DNA of 64,000 bases from the NCBI GenBank assembly GCA_051155775.1, contig DAXETV010000016.1, positions 149,281 through 213,280 of the forward strand, given 5' to 3'. Every line of letters starts with the position of its first letter. The first letter of the stretch is position 1. Positions 32,897 through 42,454 of the stretch are shown piece after piece. The position numbers and the translations under genes were made by a program. The notes below the pieces were generated by a model. That model saw only the letters and a list, made by a program, of their open reading frames with translations, was not told the origin of the DNA and did no database searches. The stretch comes from CAYSCZ01 sp051155775. Lineage in GTDB: Bacteria; Bacteroidota; Bacteroidia; Cytophagales; Cyclobacteriaceae.

Positions 32897-34822
32897 ATGC
32901 TTTCCATCTATCGATTATTTTTAGTTTTTCTGATGATTATTCCATTTACGGTGGAGGCTCAATACAGCGGATTGACTACAGATAATAAGAAAGCAATAAA
33001 ATTTTACGAAGAAGCCAGGACATTTTCAAGAAGAGGGCAATTTCCGGAGGCAATTAATGCGCTTTTATCAGCAATAAAAAAAGATGATCAGTTTGCAGAA
33101 GCCTACCTGGCGCTCGCGGGTCAATACCTTGATTTGGGAGATAAACAAAAAGCGGTACAGGTATATATTCAATTAAAAGGTATCAATCCTTCATACGCGA
33201 ACCGTAAAGAAGTTGACTATAGAATCGCCAAAGCCTATTACAACCTGGGTGAATATCAGCTTGCCAGAGAATATCTTGATGTGTATATGGAAAAGTTTAA
33301 CTACTCCAAAAACACTAACCCCACATCCATACTAGCCCGAAGAATTGATTTCTCAATCGAGGCAGTAAATAACCCGGTGGAACTTACGCTTACCAAATTA
33401 CAATACCCAATCAATGGGTTTCAATACCAATACTTCCCGGTTTTGACGGTCGATAAAAAGTTTATGTTTATTACCGTCAGGAAGGGATCGGGTTTTTTTT
33501 CCGATGAAGACATTTATGTGGCAAAAAAAGGAGATGATGGGTATTGGTATAAACCTTTTGAAATTTCACCAATCATTAATACCAAACAAAATGAGGGCAC
33601 TTGCAGCATATCAGCCGACGGAAGGATATTAATATTTACTTCTTGCCAGGGAAGACAATCTTATGGGAGTTGTGACCTTTACATAACGACCAGAGAGGGC
33701 AATAAATGGACACTTCCAAAAAACCTGGGGTCAAATATCAATAGCAGGCAGTGGGATTCCCAGCCTTCACTATCAGCAGATGGACGTACACTGTATTTTG
33801 TATCTACAAGGCCGGGAGGCTTTGGAAGAAGGGATATATGGGTTGCAAAAAAAAATAAGGAAGATTACTGGCAGGAACCCCAAAATATGGGAAAGGTCAT
33901 TAATACCGCCACAGATGATATTGCACCATTTATACATGTGAACGGACAGACATTATACTTTTCTTCGGATGGATTACCGGGCCTGGGAGGCTTTGACTTT
34001 TTCTATTCAGAAAGGCAGGAAGATGGCTGGAGTAAACCAAAAAACCTTGGTTATCCTCTAAACGATAAAGAGGATCAGGTCTCTTTATTTATTACTGCTG
34101 ATGGGAAAACGGCTTATTATACCCAGGATACGAAAAAAAGAGATAGAGTAATAAAGAGTGATATCTATACATTTCCGGTACCGGAAGAAAACCGCGTCAC
34201 CCATTGGAGTAACTTTTTGACAGGAACAGTATATGATGCTGAAACCAACCAAAAGCTTAGGGCTAAAATTGATATGTACGATATCAACACCAATGAATTG
34301 ATTTCCTCTATTTATTCTGACTCTGTCAGCGGTAAATATTTTGTAGTGTTGACTGAAGGTAATGAATATGGCATTTATGCGACTAAAAAAGGTTATATAT
34401 TCGAAGATTTAAGGTTTAACTACATTAAAAAGCCAAGGTTAGTACCGGAAGTGCTGGATATTTATCTTACACCTGTAAATAAAGGTGTCTCCACAGTGCT
34501 TGAAAATATCTTTTTTGACTTTGATAAATATAAGTTAAAGGAGAAGTCCAAATCGGAACTTTACGAGATCATTGAATTTTTAAACCAAAACCCGGAAGTG
34601 CAAATATTAATCACCGGGCACACCGATAATGAAGGCGATAATAAATATAATATGGAGCTGTCAAATAAAAGAGCTAATGCTGTCTATAAGTTTCTGCTAG
34701 AAAATGGCATAAACCCACAAAGGTTGTCATTCAAGGGATATGGCAAAGATAAACCTTTAGTCCCTAATGATTCAGAATATAATCGAAGCCTAAATAGGAG
34801 AATAGAATTCGAAATTCTTTGA
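32897..34822 (+). CDS. PorE-like envelope protein: TPR, PD40 propeller, CRD and OmpA domain
   Basis: A 641-residue exported protein (signal peptide to about residue 22, FTVEAQ). Domain order: TPR repeats (about 30-130), PD40/WD40-like beta propeller with repeats such as GTCSISADGRILIFTS and QPSLSADGRTLYFVS (about 150-400), a carboxypeptidase-regulatory-like beta sandwich (about 435-525), and a C-terminal OmpA domain (about 535-641) with ILITGHTDNEGDNKYN and NRRIEFEIL for peptidoglycan binding. This order matches PorE, the T9SS component of P. gingivalis. Several paralogues with this order exist in most Bacteroidota, so a T9SS role is likely but not proven. It starts two bases after queE. Confidence 0.85.
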   Translation: MLSIYRLFLVFLMIIPFTVEAQYSGLTTDNKKAIKFYEEARTFSRRGQFPEAINALLSAIKKDDQFAEAYLALAGQYLDLGDKQKAVQVYIQLKGINPSYANRKEVDYRIAKAYYNLGEYQLAREYLDVYMEKFNYSKNTNPTSILARRIDFSIEAVNNPVELTLTKLQYPINGFQYQYFPVLTVDKKFMFITVRKGSGFFSDEDIYVAKKGDDGYWYKPFEISPIINTKQNEGTCSISADGRILIFTSCQGRQSYGSCDLYITTREGNKWTLPKNLGSNINSRQWDSQPSLSADGRTLYFVSTRPGGFGRRDIWVAKKNKEDYWQEPQNMGKVINTATDDIAPFIHVNGQTLYFSSDGLPGLGGFDFFYSERQEDGWSKPKNLGYPLNDKEDQVSLFITADGKTAYYTQDTKKRDRVIKSDIYTFPVPEENRVTHWSNFLTGTVYDAETNQKLRAKIDMYDINTNELISSIYSDSVSGKYFVVLTEGNEYGIYATKKGYIFEDLRFNYIKKPRLVPEVLDIYLTPVNKGVSTVLENIFFDFDKYKLKEKSKSELYEIIEFLNQNPEVQILITGHTDNEGDNKYNMELSNKRANAVYKFLLENGINPQRLSFKGYGKDKPLVPNDSEYNRSLNRRIEFEIL

Positions 34823-35127
34823 TTTAATTTTTTAATAAATTATTTTTGATTGAAAGAATCATATATGTTATGATTTTATGACTTCACCTTTATCAACTCA
34901 AAATATAATATTTCCAATTCACCTATTCAACAATTTTAATTTTCAATAAGGACTTTTTTGATTTGATTTCTTTGATAAGTCTTTTTTATTACTCGATTTT
35001 CAACGATCTCTGTATTTATCATGAAATCAAATAAAATTTTGACCTTATTTTAAAAGTCATAAAATTGTTATATACTTGATTCCTGATTTGTAATTTGTAA
35101 TATTTTAATAACCTAAACGTAAACAGT
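34823..35127. other. Intergenic region before susC (305 bases)
   Basis: AT-rich gap between the PorE-like gene and susC. It holds a weak terminator-like hairpin at 34948-34987 and a TATACTTG box at 35071-35078 with one mismatch to TAnnTTTG. No gene is seen. Confidence 0.6.
34948..34987 (+). terminator. Weak terminator-like hairpin after the PorE-like gene
   Basis: AAGGACTT and AAGTCTTT pair over 8 bp with one G-U, across a 21-base T-rich loop, and are followed by a T run. The long loop makes it weak. Confidence 0.35.
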
Positions 35128-38100
35128 ATGAAGAGGATTCTACTATTGAATTTAGTAATCCTGCTTGTGGCTGGAGCATCGCTCCAGGCACAAGATAGGA
35201 CGGTTTCGGGAAAAATCACCGACGACAACGGTGAAGCACTTCCCGGAGTAAACGTAATACTTAAAGGTACCACTACCGGTACAACCTCTGACCTTGATGG
35301 AAACTACAGGATTTCGGTTCCATCAGAAGGGGGCACTTTAGTATTATCTTTTATCGGCTATGCAACGCAGGAAGTTGAGATTGGTGCACGATCTGTAGTA
35401 GATATTACGATGTCTACCGATGTGCAGGAGCTCACCGAGGTTGTAGTTACAGCCCAGGGTATTGAGCAGGATCGGAAAGCATTAGGATATGCCGTATCTA
35501 CAGTAGATGGTAAGCAGCTCCAGGACCAGCCAACAGGAGATGTGGGCAGGATCCTGCAAAGTAAGGTTCCTGGTATGAATGTAACAGCTTCCAATGGTGT
35601 GAGTGGCACAGGTACCAACATCATTATTAGGGGTTATTCATCCATTACCGGATCCAACCAGCCTTTGTTTATTGTAGATGGTGTGCCATTTAATTCTAAT
35701 ACCAACACTGATAATGATGCCGGTGACTTTCAACAGGGATCATTGGGTACGTCAAGCCGTTTCCTGGATCTTGATCCCAATAACATTGAAAGTGTTAACG
35801 TGTTGAAAGGGTTGAGTGCAACAGTAATTTATGGTGAGCAAGGCCGAAATGGTGTGATTTTAATCACTACCAAAAATGGTAGAGGCGGTTCCTCAAGAGA
35901 AAAACTTGAGGTTACCTTAAATCAATCATACTTTACCACCGAAATAGCTTCTTTGCCAGATTATCAAGACAGCTATGGTGGTGGTTTCCATCAAAACTTC
36001 GGGTTCTTCTTCAGTAACTGGGGGCCTAGTTTTGATACCAGGGGACAGAGGGGAATTGATGAAAATGGTCAAACAGACCATCCATATTCTAGGCTCACAG
36101 ACGAAACCTTGAGAAATCAATTTCCTGAATTTTTAGATGCCCGATATGATTACAGGGCATATGACGACCCGGGTGAGTTTTTTGATAATGGTAGTGTGAT
36201 CAATACCTCTGTAAATATTAAAGGGAATGCTGAAAATACCAGTTATGGTGCGACCCTTTCTTATACAAGGGATATTGGATTTACTCCAAATAACAAACTA
36301 AGAAAAATTAATTTTGGTATTGGGGGCAATACCAGACTGTCAAACAAAATTACCCTGAACAGCACATTCAATGTCGCCATAACAGATATGCAGACGCCAC
36401 CGATCAGTGCTAGTTTTGGTAGTAGTGCCATTGGTCAGGGTGAGTCAATTTTTGGGGATGTATTTTATACGCCAAGAAATGTTGATTTGAATAATCTTCC
36501 ATTCGTTGCACCTGCTGACGGTAGGCCAGTTTATTATAGAAGTGGAAATGACATTACCAACCCCAACTGGACCGCAAATTTTTCGAGACAAACAGATGAT
36601 GTGGTTCGATTCTATGGTAAAACAAGTATCATCTATGACATCACTGAATGGTTGAATGTTCAGTACAGGGTAGGATTAGATACCTATTCTGAAAGGTTAG
36701 AGTGGTTTATTAACAAGGGTAGTAATACTACAGCTGCCGTTACGCCCGGTGTTTTCAGGACCAACGACATTGTAAATACTATCTGGAATCAGGATTTGAT
36801 TTTTACCATAAACAAGCGTATCAATCAGGATATCGGCTTGCAGGCTAACCTGGGTATCAATGACAGGAGAGACAGGTTCGAAAGAAGAGGTCTTGAGAGT
36901 GTAAACCAACTAGTATTTGGATTTATTGAACATTCAAATTTCACTGATTTTTCACCGATTAACAGTTTCTCTGGTATTGATATACAAAACCTTACTGAGG
37001 AAAGGCTTCAGGCGATCTATGGGCAGGTTACATTAGACTACCGAGGTTATTTATTTCTTAATCTTGCCGGAAGAAACGACTGGTCTTCAACCGTAGAACA
37101 AGAAAACAGATCCTTATTTTATCCTAGTGTGAGTGTTTCTTTTGTACCTTCTGAGGTATTTGATATTACCAGTGATTACCTTAATTATTTGAAGTTTAGG
37201 GTTGGATTCGGACAGTCAGCAGGCTTTCCTCCGCCTTATGGAACCAGAAATGTGTTGAACTCTAATTCCAGGGCTTTTGTAACTGGTGATGGAACTGTAA
37301 TCTCTACAAACTCAAATGCAACTAATTTTGGCACTAATGATAACGGCGCAGGAGCCGGACTTGGAAATCCTAACTTATTACCGGAAAGACATAAAGAATG
37401 GGAAGTTGGTATAGAGTCTAAGTTAATTAAAAACAGGGTTAGCCTTAATGCAACGTTATATAGAAAAATCACTAATGACCTGATAACCCAGCAACCGATT
37501 GACCCGGCAACAGGATTTACTTCAACTTTCATTAACATCGGAGAAATTGAAAACAAAGGTGTTGAAATTGATATATCTGCTACCCCTCTGAAGATTGGTG
37601 ACTTCCAATGGGATATAAGTGGTAACTTTTTTGCATACGAGACAACAGTAAACGAATTAACACAAGGTTTAACTGAGGTAACTGTTGCAGGATTTACCAA
37701 CATTGGAAACTTCGCCATCGTTGATGAACCATTCAATGTGATTCAGGGAAGTACGATTTTGAGAGACAGTGTTTCCGGACAGCCAATCATAGGTGGAAAC
37801 GGACTTTATCAGCAAGACCCTAATCTTGGTATCATTGGAGATCCTAACCCGGATTTTACCACTTCTATCATTAATACCTTCAAATGGAAAGGCCTGACCT
37901 TCAGTGCTCAACTAGATTATCGTAAGGGGGGTGATATCTACTCTATTACAGCCAATACCTTAATTGGTAGAGGTATCAGTGAGGATACCGATTTTGATAG
38001 AACGCAAAATTATGTACTCAAGGGTGTAAATGCTGATGGAGAGCCTAACAGACAGATCATCACAGCTACTAACTTAGGATTTGATGGTTTTATTACTTCT

Positions 38101-38382
38101 CCCGATGAGCAATTTATTTACGATGGAACCACCATTAGGTTAAGAAATATATCGTTAGGGTACAATCTTCCAACAAGTCTATTAACCAATACACCTTTTG
38201 GAGAAGTATCCATTACGCTATCAGCGCAAAACTTATGGTTTAGCGCAGTTAACTTCCCTGACGGTGTAAACTTTGATACAGATGTTACCAGTCTTAATGC
38301 CGGTGGCAATGGACTTGGTTTCGATTTCTTGACTGGTCCCAGTGCAAGGAGATATGGTGCAGCTTTAAGAGTTAAATTCTAA
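35128..38382 (+). CDS. SusC/RagA family TonB-dependent outer-membrane transporter
   Basis: A 1084-residue protein. Residues 1-21 are a signal peptide (ending SLQAQ). Residues about 24-105 are the CarboxypepD_reg-like domain (TVSGKITDDNGEALPGVNVILKG) that is typical of SusC. A TonB plug domain follows from about 110 to 235 with SNGVSGTGTNIIIRGYSS and LFIVDGVPFN, then the 22-strand barrel ending in ARRYGAALRVKF. It imports large ligands through the outer membrane with energy from TonB. susD starts 20 bases downstream. No sigma/anti-sigma pair, sensor or carbohydrate-active enzyme is adjacent, so the substrate (glycan, peptide or other) is unknown. Confidence 0.95.
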   Translation: MKRILLLNLVILLVAGASLQAQDRTVSGKITDDNGEALPGVNVILKGTTTGTTSDLDGNYRISVPSEGGTLVLSFIGYATQEVEIGARSVVDITMSTDVQELTEVVVTAQGIEQDRKALGYAVSTVDGKQLQDQPTGDVGRILQSKVPGMNVTASNGVSGTGTNIIIRGYSSITGSNQPLFIVDGVPFNSNTNTDNDAGDFQQGSLGTSSRFLDLDPNNIESVNVLKGLSATVIYGEQGRNGVILITTKNGRGGSSREKLEVTLNQSYFTTEIASLPDYQDSYGGGFHQNFGFFFSNWGPSFDTRGQRGIDENGQTDHPYSRLTDETLRNQFPEFLDARYDYRAYDDPGEFFDNGSVINTSVNIKGNAENTSYGATLSYTRDIGFTPNNKLRKINFGIGGNTRLSNKITLNSTFNVAITDMQTPPISASFGSSAIGQGESIFGDVFYTPRNVDLNNLPFVAPADGRPVYYRSGNDITNPNWTANFSRQTDDVVRFYGKTSIIYDITEWLNVQYRVGLDTYSERLEWFINKGSNTTAAVTPGVFRTNDIVNTIWNQDLIFTINKRINQDIGLQANLGINDRRDRFERRGLESVNQLVFGFIEHSNFTDFSPINSFSGIDIQNLTEERLQAIYGQVTLDYRGYLFLNLAGRNDWSSTVEQENRSLFYPSVSVSFVPSEVFDITSDYLNYLKFRVGFGQSAGFPPPYGTRNVLNSNSRAFVTGDGTVISTNSNATNFGTNDNGAGAGLGNPNLLPERHKEWEVGIESKLIKNRVSLNATLYRKITNDLITQQPIDPATGFTSTFINIGEIENKGVEIDISATPLKIGDFQWDISGNFFAYETTVNELTQGLTEVTVAGFTNIGNFAIVDEPFNVIQGSTILRDSVSGQPIIGGNGLYQQDPNLGIIGDPNPDFTTSIINTFKWKGLTFSAQLDYRKGGDIYSITANTLIGRGISEDTDFDRTQNYVLKGVNADGEPNRQIITATNLGFDGFITSPDEQFIYDGTTIRLRNISLGYNLPTSLLTNTPFGEVSITLSAQNLWFSAVNFPDGVNFDTDVTSLNAGGNGLGFDFLTGPSARRYGAALRVKF

Positions 38383-38401
38383 CTAAAAAAGATTTTTTGA
38401 A

Positions 38402-40030
38402 ATGAAGAAATTAATTTATAGCATATTACTAGCAGGGGTGATGATATTTACCTCTACGTCATGTGAGCTCGATGGATTACAGCAGAGCCCAAATGCCCTG
38501 GCCCCTGATCAGGCAGACGTGGATTTTATTTTGAATTCAATACAATTTACGGTCAAGGATTGGTTTTGGGAAGTAGCTTCCGATGCCGGAGGGATGGTAA
38601 GACAAAATGCCGAAGCGCCAAGGGATGATTCTTATTTTGGGTTTTTCCAGGCCGTTGACTTTGACAATTACTGGGAATTAACCTATGCAGGAATTATAGC
38701 TGATGCTGCCAACCTGATAGCGCTGGCTGAAGAAAGGGAATTGTTTGTTCATGCGGGAATTGCTAAGATAATCAGAGCTTATGCTTTGATGGTCACCGTT
38801 GATCAATTTGGAGATGTCCCTTTTACTGAGGCGCTTGATGGGACTACTCTGGAGCCGGTTTCAGACCCGGGAACAGATGTATATGCCCAGGCAGAAGCTG
38901 ATTTAGATGCTGCCTTAGAAGATTTAGGTAAAACCTCTTTAGGCACTCCGGCTAATGACTTATTTTATGGTGGTAATACAGACCAATGGGTTAGACTGGC
39001 TAATACACTAAAATTAAGGATATATCTGACCACCCGTCTTACTGATGGTGGAGCCGCAGGAAAAATTAATGCTTTAATTTCCGAGGGTAACCTTATTGGT
39101 GAAGGCGACGATTGGGTATTCACGCATGGAACCAGTGCCGCTGCTCCGGATGCCAGACATGAGTGGTATGTGGATAACTATCCTACCGGTGCTTCTGATT
39201 ATCAGGCTTCCTGGTTTATGTGGTTATTAAGAAGATCTAAAGAAGTTATAGATCCGAGGATAAGGTTTTACTTCTATCGTCAAACACTGGATAATACCAC
39301 TGACGTAAACGAACAGGCTTGTATTACTGAGCCAAGACCTCCTCATTACCCGGATGATATGCCATTTTGTAACGAGTTGCTTGGAGATGGCTACTGGGGC
39401 AGGGACCACATCGATACTGACGGTATACCACCAGATAACTTGTTACGAACCAACTTTGGACCATATCCTGCCGGAGGAAGGTTCGATGATGATGCAGGAG
39501 CCCCTGTTGCGGCTGGCGATGGTTTAGGCGGTGCCGGGATCCATCCTTTAATGATGGCCTCTTTTGTTGATTTTATGTTGGCTGAAGCTGCTTTAACTAT
39601 GGGTACCACCGGTGATCCGGCTGCATTACTTGAATCAGGAATAAGAAAGTCTATCAACTTTGTGATAAACTTCGGTTCTGCTGCAGTTCCTGCAGGCAGT
39701 GAAGATTTTATTCCTACCCAGGAAGATATTGATGCTTACGTAACTGAAGTATTGGATAACTATAACGCAGCGAATGATGACCAGAAATTAAACATCATTT
39801 TAACCGAATATCACATTGCATCATATGGAAATGGTATTGAAGCATTTAATGCTTATAGAAGAACCGGTAAGCCGGATAATTTGCAATTTCCATTATTACC
39901 AACGGCAGGCGATTTTCCAAGATCATTCTTCTATCCTAACAGCCACGCTGAAAGGAACCAGAATGTGGATCAAAAATCAGATCTTAGCGTTAGAGTATTT
40001 TGGGATCAAGGCCCTGGTGGTTTAAGATAA
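38402..40030 (+). CDS. SusD/RagB family outer-membrane lipoprotein
   Basis: A 542-residue surface lipoprotein that covers SusC and binds ligand. The lipobox is TSTSC with Cys21. The helical TPR-like core has LIALAEERELFVHAGIAKIIRAYAL and VTVDQFGDVPFTEA (SusD-like type 2 pattern), and the C-terminal region ends with YPNSHAERNQNVDQK. It starts 20 bases after susC and ends 22 bases before the third gene, so all three form one transcript. Its sequence is closer to the SusD-like_2 group than to classical starch SusD. Confidence 0.93.
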   Translation: MKKLIYSILLAGVMIFTSTSCELDGLQQSPNALAPDQADVDFILNSIQFTVKDWFWEVASDAGGMVRQNAEAPRDDSYFGFFQAVDFDNYWELTYAGIIADAANLIALAEERELFVHAGIAKIIRAYALMVTVDQFGDVPFTEALDGTTLEPVSDPGTDVYAQAEADLDAALEDLGKTSLGTPANDLFYGGNTDQWVRLANTLKLRIYLTTRLTDGGAAGKINALISEGNLIGEGDDWVFTHGTSAAAPDARHEWYVDNYPTGASDYQASWFMWLLRRSKEVIDPRIRFYFYRQTLDNTTDVNEQACITEPRPPHYPDDMPFCNELLGDGYWGRDHIDTDGIPPDNLLRTNFGPYPAGGRFDDDAGAPVAAGDGLGGAGIHPLMMASFVDFMLAEAALTMGTTGDPAALLESGIRKSINFVINFGSAAVPAGSEDFIPTQEDIDAYVTEVLDNYNAANDDQKLNIILTEYHIASYGNGIEAFNAYRRTGKPDNLQFPLLPTAGDFPRSFFYPNSHAERNQNVDQKSDLSVRVFWDQGPGGLR

Positions 40031-40051
40031 ACAATAAAAATTTTATTACTG

Positions 40052-40948
40052 ATGAAAATACTTAAGAATTTATACATACCATTGATTTTAGTACTCTTCT
40101 TCTCATGTAATAGTGATGAAGAGTTTATCAATCCGTTTACTACTGAGGATGGCTTTGCAGAGAAAGCTGCCTTTGTGAGATTTGAAGAAACACCCATCAT
40201 CATAGACTTTTCTGTTGCCAGTCCTGCATTGGTCACTGAAATTGTTGATCCGGCGGGTAATGTTTCGTCATACGATCTATCTGTTGCATTGAACCAGGAT
40301 ACGGCTTTCTTTCCTGTGACTTCAATAACATCGTTTCCTACTACCTTGAATATACCAGTTTCTCAAATAGAATCAGCTGTAGGGGTACCTGGGGGCACTA
40401 TAACCGAAGGGGATGAAATATTCTTCCAGGCCACCACCACCAGGAATGATGGCGCCGTATTTACTGTAGAAAACATGACGGGTGATGTGTTTAACCAGGG
40501 TAACAGACAAGCCATGCAGTTTAGTGTATTGATCGCCTGTCCTTTAGCCTCAGATGATTTTGGTACAGGTACTTATGTACTTGAGCAGATCGGTGGTCCT
40601 GGCGATCCTTTCTTTGGCGGGCCTTCAAGATGGCCTGGTGCAGGGGAAACAACACAGGAAGTTTCTTTAGTGGCTACCAGTCCTATCACACGACAATTTG
40701 ATGCTACCTGGATTACTTTCGGTGGAACATTTAGCTTTAACCTGTTGTGTGGTGACATAAGATGGCCATTTCAAGGTTTCCCGGCTAGTTGCGGTGGTTC
40801 TGGAGCAAATGCTCTACAAGCTGAGATTACTGCATACAACGAAACCGATGATAGTGAATTTATAATCACTATTACAGATACCATAGACACCGATTGCGGT
40901 TTAGGAGAAGATCAAACCTATTCAATAAAGTTTACCAAAGTGAATTAG
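40052..40948 (+). CDS. Lipoprotein encoded with SusC/SusD, unknown ligand
   Basis: A 298-residue lipoprotein with lipobox FFSC at Cys19. The mature part looks all-beta, with four cysteines in the second half (ACPL, LLCGDI, SCGGSG, DCGLGE) that could form two disulfides. No catalytic motif is seen. In such operons a third lipoprotein often acts like SusE/SusF, as a surface ligand-binding protein, and that is the most likely role here. It is followed by a strong intrinsic terminator 26 bases after the stop, ending the operon. The family is not recognised by name. Confidence 0.8.
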   Translation: MKILKNLYIPLILVLFFSCNSDEEFINPFTTEDGFAEKAAFVRFEETPIIIDFSVASPALVTEIVDPAGNVSSYDLSVALNQDTAFFPVTSITSFPTTLNIPVSQIESAVGVPGGTITEGDEIFFQATTTRNDGAVFTVENMTGDVFNQGNRQAMQFSVLIACPLASDDFGTGTYVLEQIGGPGDPFFGGPSRWPGAGETTQEVSLVATSPITRQFDATWITFGGTFSFNLLCGDIRWPFQGFPASCGGSGANALQAEITAYNETDDSEFIITITDTIDTDCGLGEDQTYSIKFTKVN

Positions 40949-40973
40949 AGCATAATTCTCAAGTCTATATATC

Positions 40974-41005
40974 AAAAGGTCAGTGGTTTTCACTGACCTT
41001 TTTTT
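40974..41005 (+). terminator. Intrinsic terminator of the SusCD operon
   Basis: A perfect 12-bp stem AAAAGGTCAGTG/CACTGACCTTTT with a five-base loop is followed by further T residues. It begins 26 bases after the stop codon of the third gene. Confidence 0.9.
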
Positions 41006-41155
41006 ATAAACAAAAACTGATACGCTTGATTCTATTAATAAACATTAGCTCTACTACAATGTCCTACAACAAAGGGTTGGTTAATTTTTATATGACCCGG
41101 AAGTTCTTTTTGTAACCTGATGTTACCCCACAAGTCTTAATCTTATCTTAGATTA

Positions 41156-41163
41156 TATGTTTG
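41156..41163 (+). promoter_or_regulatory. Candidate -7 element of an intergenic RNA
   Basis: TATGTTTG fits TAnnTTTG exactly, 150 bases after the SusCD terminator with no plus-strand gene downstream. No TTG is found 17-23 bases upstream. Confidence 0.4.
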
Positions 41164-41169
41164 AACTAA

Positions 41170-41299
41170 TCACTTTATGGAGAAACAAAACGCCGCGTAA
41201 CCGCTTATTGAAATGAATAAAATTTTAGTGTTTTAGCTGCTGTGCGATAAGGGCACAGGAAATAAAAAAAAGGTCAGTGAAAGCAACTGACCTTTTTTT
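41170..41299 (+). ncRNA. Candidate small RNA downstream of the SusCD operon
   Basis: Transcription from the TATGTTTG box would yield about 130 bases ending at the strong terminator at 41264-41299. The interval contains a perfect internal hairpin CTGTGC/GCACAG (near 41241-41259) and lacks a coding frame. The terminator stem AGGTCAGT/ACTGACCT repeats the stem of the SusCD terminator, so the RNA could pair with the 3' end of the SusCD transcript. This is an inference from promoter, hairpin and terminator order only. Confidence 0.3.
41264..41299. terminator. Bidirectional intrinsic terminator
   Basis: AGGTCAGT/ACTGACCT (8 bp, extended by flanking A and T runs to about 15 bp) with a seven-base loop. 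Seven T follow on plus and eight on minus. On the minus strand it ends the gene at 41323-42078; on plus it can end the candidate sRNA. Confidence 0.85.
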
Positions 41300-41322
41300 A
41301 ATTAAGTGCTAAATTAAGACTG

Positions 41323-42078
41323 TCATACTTTATTTAAATAATATTCAATAGCTTTAACTACATCACTATTTTTTTCATCATCTAAGTCATTGGACTTGAT
41401 GTATTTTTTTACGATCTTATAATCATCACCAAAAGCCTGCTTTAAGCTTTTATTCCTAAAGTTTTCTATCAAAGTGTACTTATTATTTTTTAATAAATAA
41501 TATGTTTTGTTCTTAATTGCTTGCGGTGCCCGGCTGCCAACATCAAGGGCAACATTATAATTTGAGTCCAGAATTTCAATATCATGCACAGCAAAAACTT
41601 TATAGTCTCCATTATCTTCAAGTACTTCGTAAAATCCATTCAGTACCATCGGATTTAGTGGGAACTTCTTCACACTGACAAAATTTCTTTCATTTCCTGT
41701 CATACCAACAAAAGAAAACTGCTCTACCATACTGCCGTTGGCACCTTTTTCTTTCTTTTCATAGATAATCGCAAAGTTGTTGGTAGGAATATGATACTTG
41801 GCCGGTACATCTTTAATTACATCTCCATTGGCCAAAAGAAAGCTGGTTTGTAGATAACCACTGGTTAAATAGACGTCACCTTTCATTTTTTCTACTGGTG
41901 CCGGTGTGGTCCACATTCCACTGCCAGGCGTTGTGCCTCCTACATCCATTCTGGTTAACTGATCATAATTTCTGGTAACTTCGATGGATTCATCGGCCTG
42001 AGCGAATCCCACCAGTGAACAACCGGTAATACACAAGGTTAGTATCGAGTTTTTAATCATAAGTTTCTGTTTTTTCAT
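41323..42078 (-). CDS. Exported protein of unknown function
   Basis: A 251-residue protein. The start at 42078 (MKKQKLMIKNSILTL) is preferred because it begins a normal signal peptide ending in GFAQ; the frame is open ten codons upstream. The mature part is about 225 residues, mixed beta with a helical C-terminus (NKSLKQAFGDDYKIVKKYIKSND). The segment VKKFPLNPMVLNGFYEVLEDNGDYKVFAVHDIEIL (read in parts) resembles small Bacteroidota periplasmic proteins without function. It stands alone, with its own terminator, divergent from the giant T9SS gene. Confidence 0.78.
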   Translation of the reverse strand: MKKQKLMIKNSILTLCITGCSLVGFAQADESIEVTRNYDQLTRMDVGGTTPGSGMWTTPAPVEKMKGDVYLTSGYLQTSFLLANGDVIKDVPAKYHIPTNNFAIIYEKKEKGANGSMVEQFSFVGMTGNERNFVSVKKFPLNPMVLNGFYEVLEDNGDYKVFAVHDIEILDSNYNVALDVGSRAPQAIKNKTYYLLKNNKYTLIENFRNKSLKQAFGDDYKIVKKYIKSNDLDDEKNSDVVKAIEYYLNKV

Positions 42079-42454
42079 TATATCACTGTTTACAAAATTT
42101 AGTAACAACTTGATTGGCTGTTACCCTTATTTTTTATTTTTTGATTGAAATATTTTTATTTTATCTTCTAGCTTATTATTTAAAATAATGAATAAACAAC
42201 AGGCAATATTATCCCCTGGTTTATTAACGTATCTTTAACAGACACTTAAAATATAAATAAACAAAAGAATCCGTAGAAATTTTCGAATATGTTAAGATTA
42301 TGCCTGTATAGTGTTAACCATTTTATACAAAACTAGTTATTTTTAAAAGCTTATAAAATTTTAACTGATTCATCAGAAATTTTTATAATGATAAGTTTCC
42401 CGGATATTAAGAATTAAAAAGAAATTGATAACTGAAAGTAAATAGATTCAAAGT
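42079..42454. other. Divergent intergenic region (376 bases)
   Basis: AT-rich gap between the exported-protein gene and the 1864-residue gene. The nearest promoter-like box for the latter is TAAGTTTC (one mismatch) near 42391. No gene or repeat is seen. Confidence 0.6.

Larger units (their letters stand above)
40949..41322. other. Intergenic region after the SusCD operon (374 bases)
   Basis: This gap holds the operon terminator (40974-41005), a TATGTTTG promoter box (41156-41163), a candidate small RNA (41170-41299) and a second terminator (41264-41299) whose stem repeats that of the first. No protein-coding frame is convincing. Confidence 0.65.

Noticed and set aside
35071..35078. Promoter TATACTTG for susC
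   Set aside because: One mismatch in the -7 box and no TTG at the right distance; too weak to list as a feature.
37236..37736. Minus-strand open frame of 166 codons inside susC
   Set aside because: Antisense to the conserved barrel region of SusC; no domain recognised.
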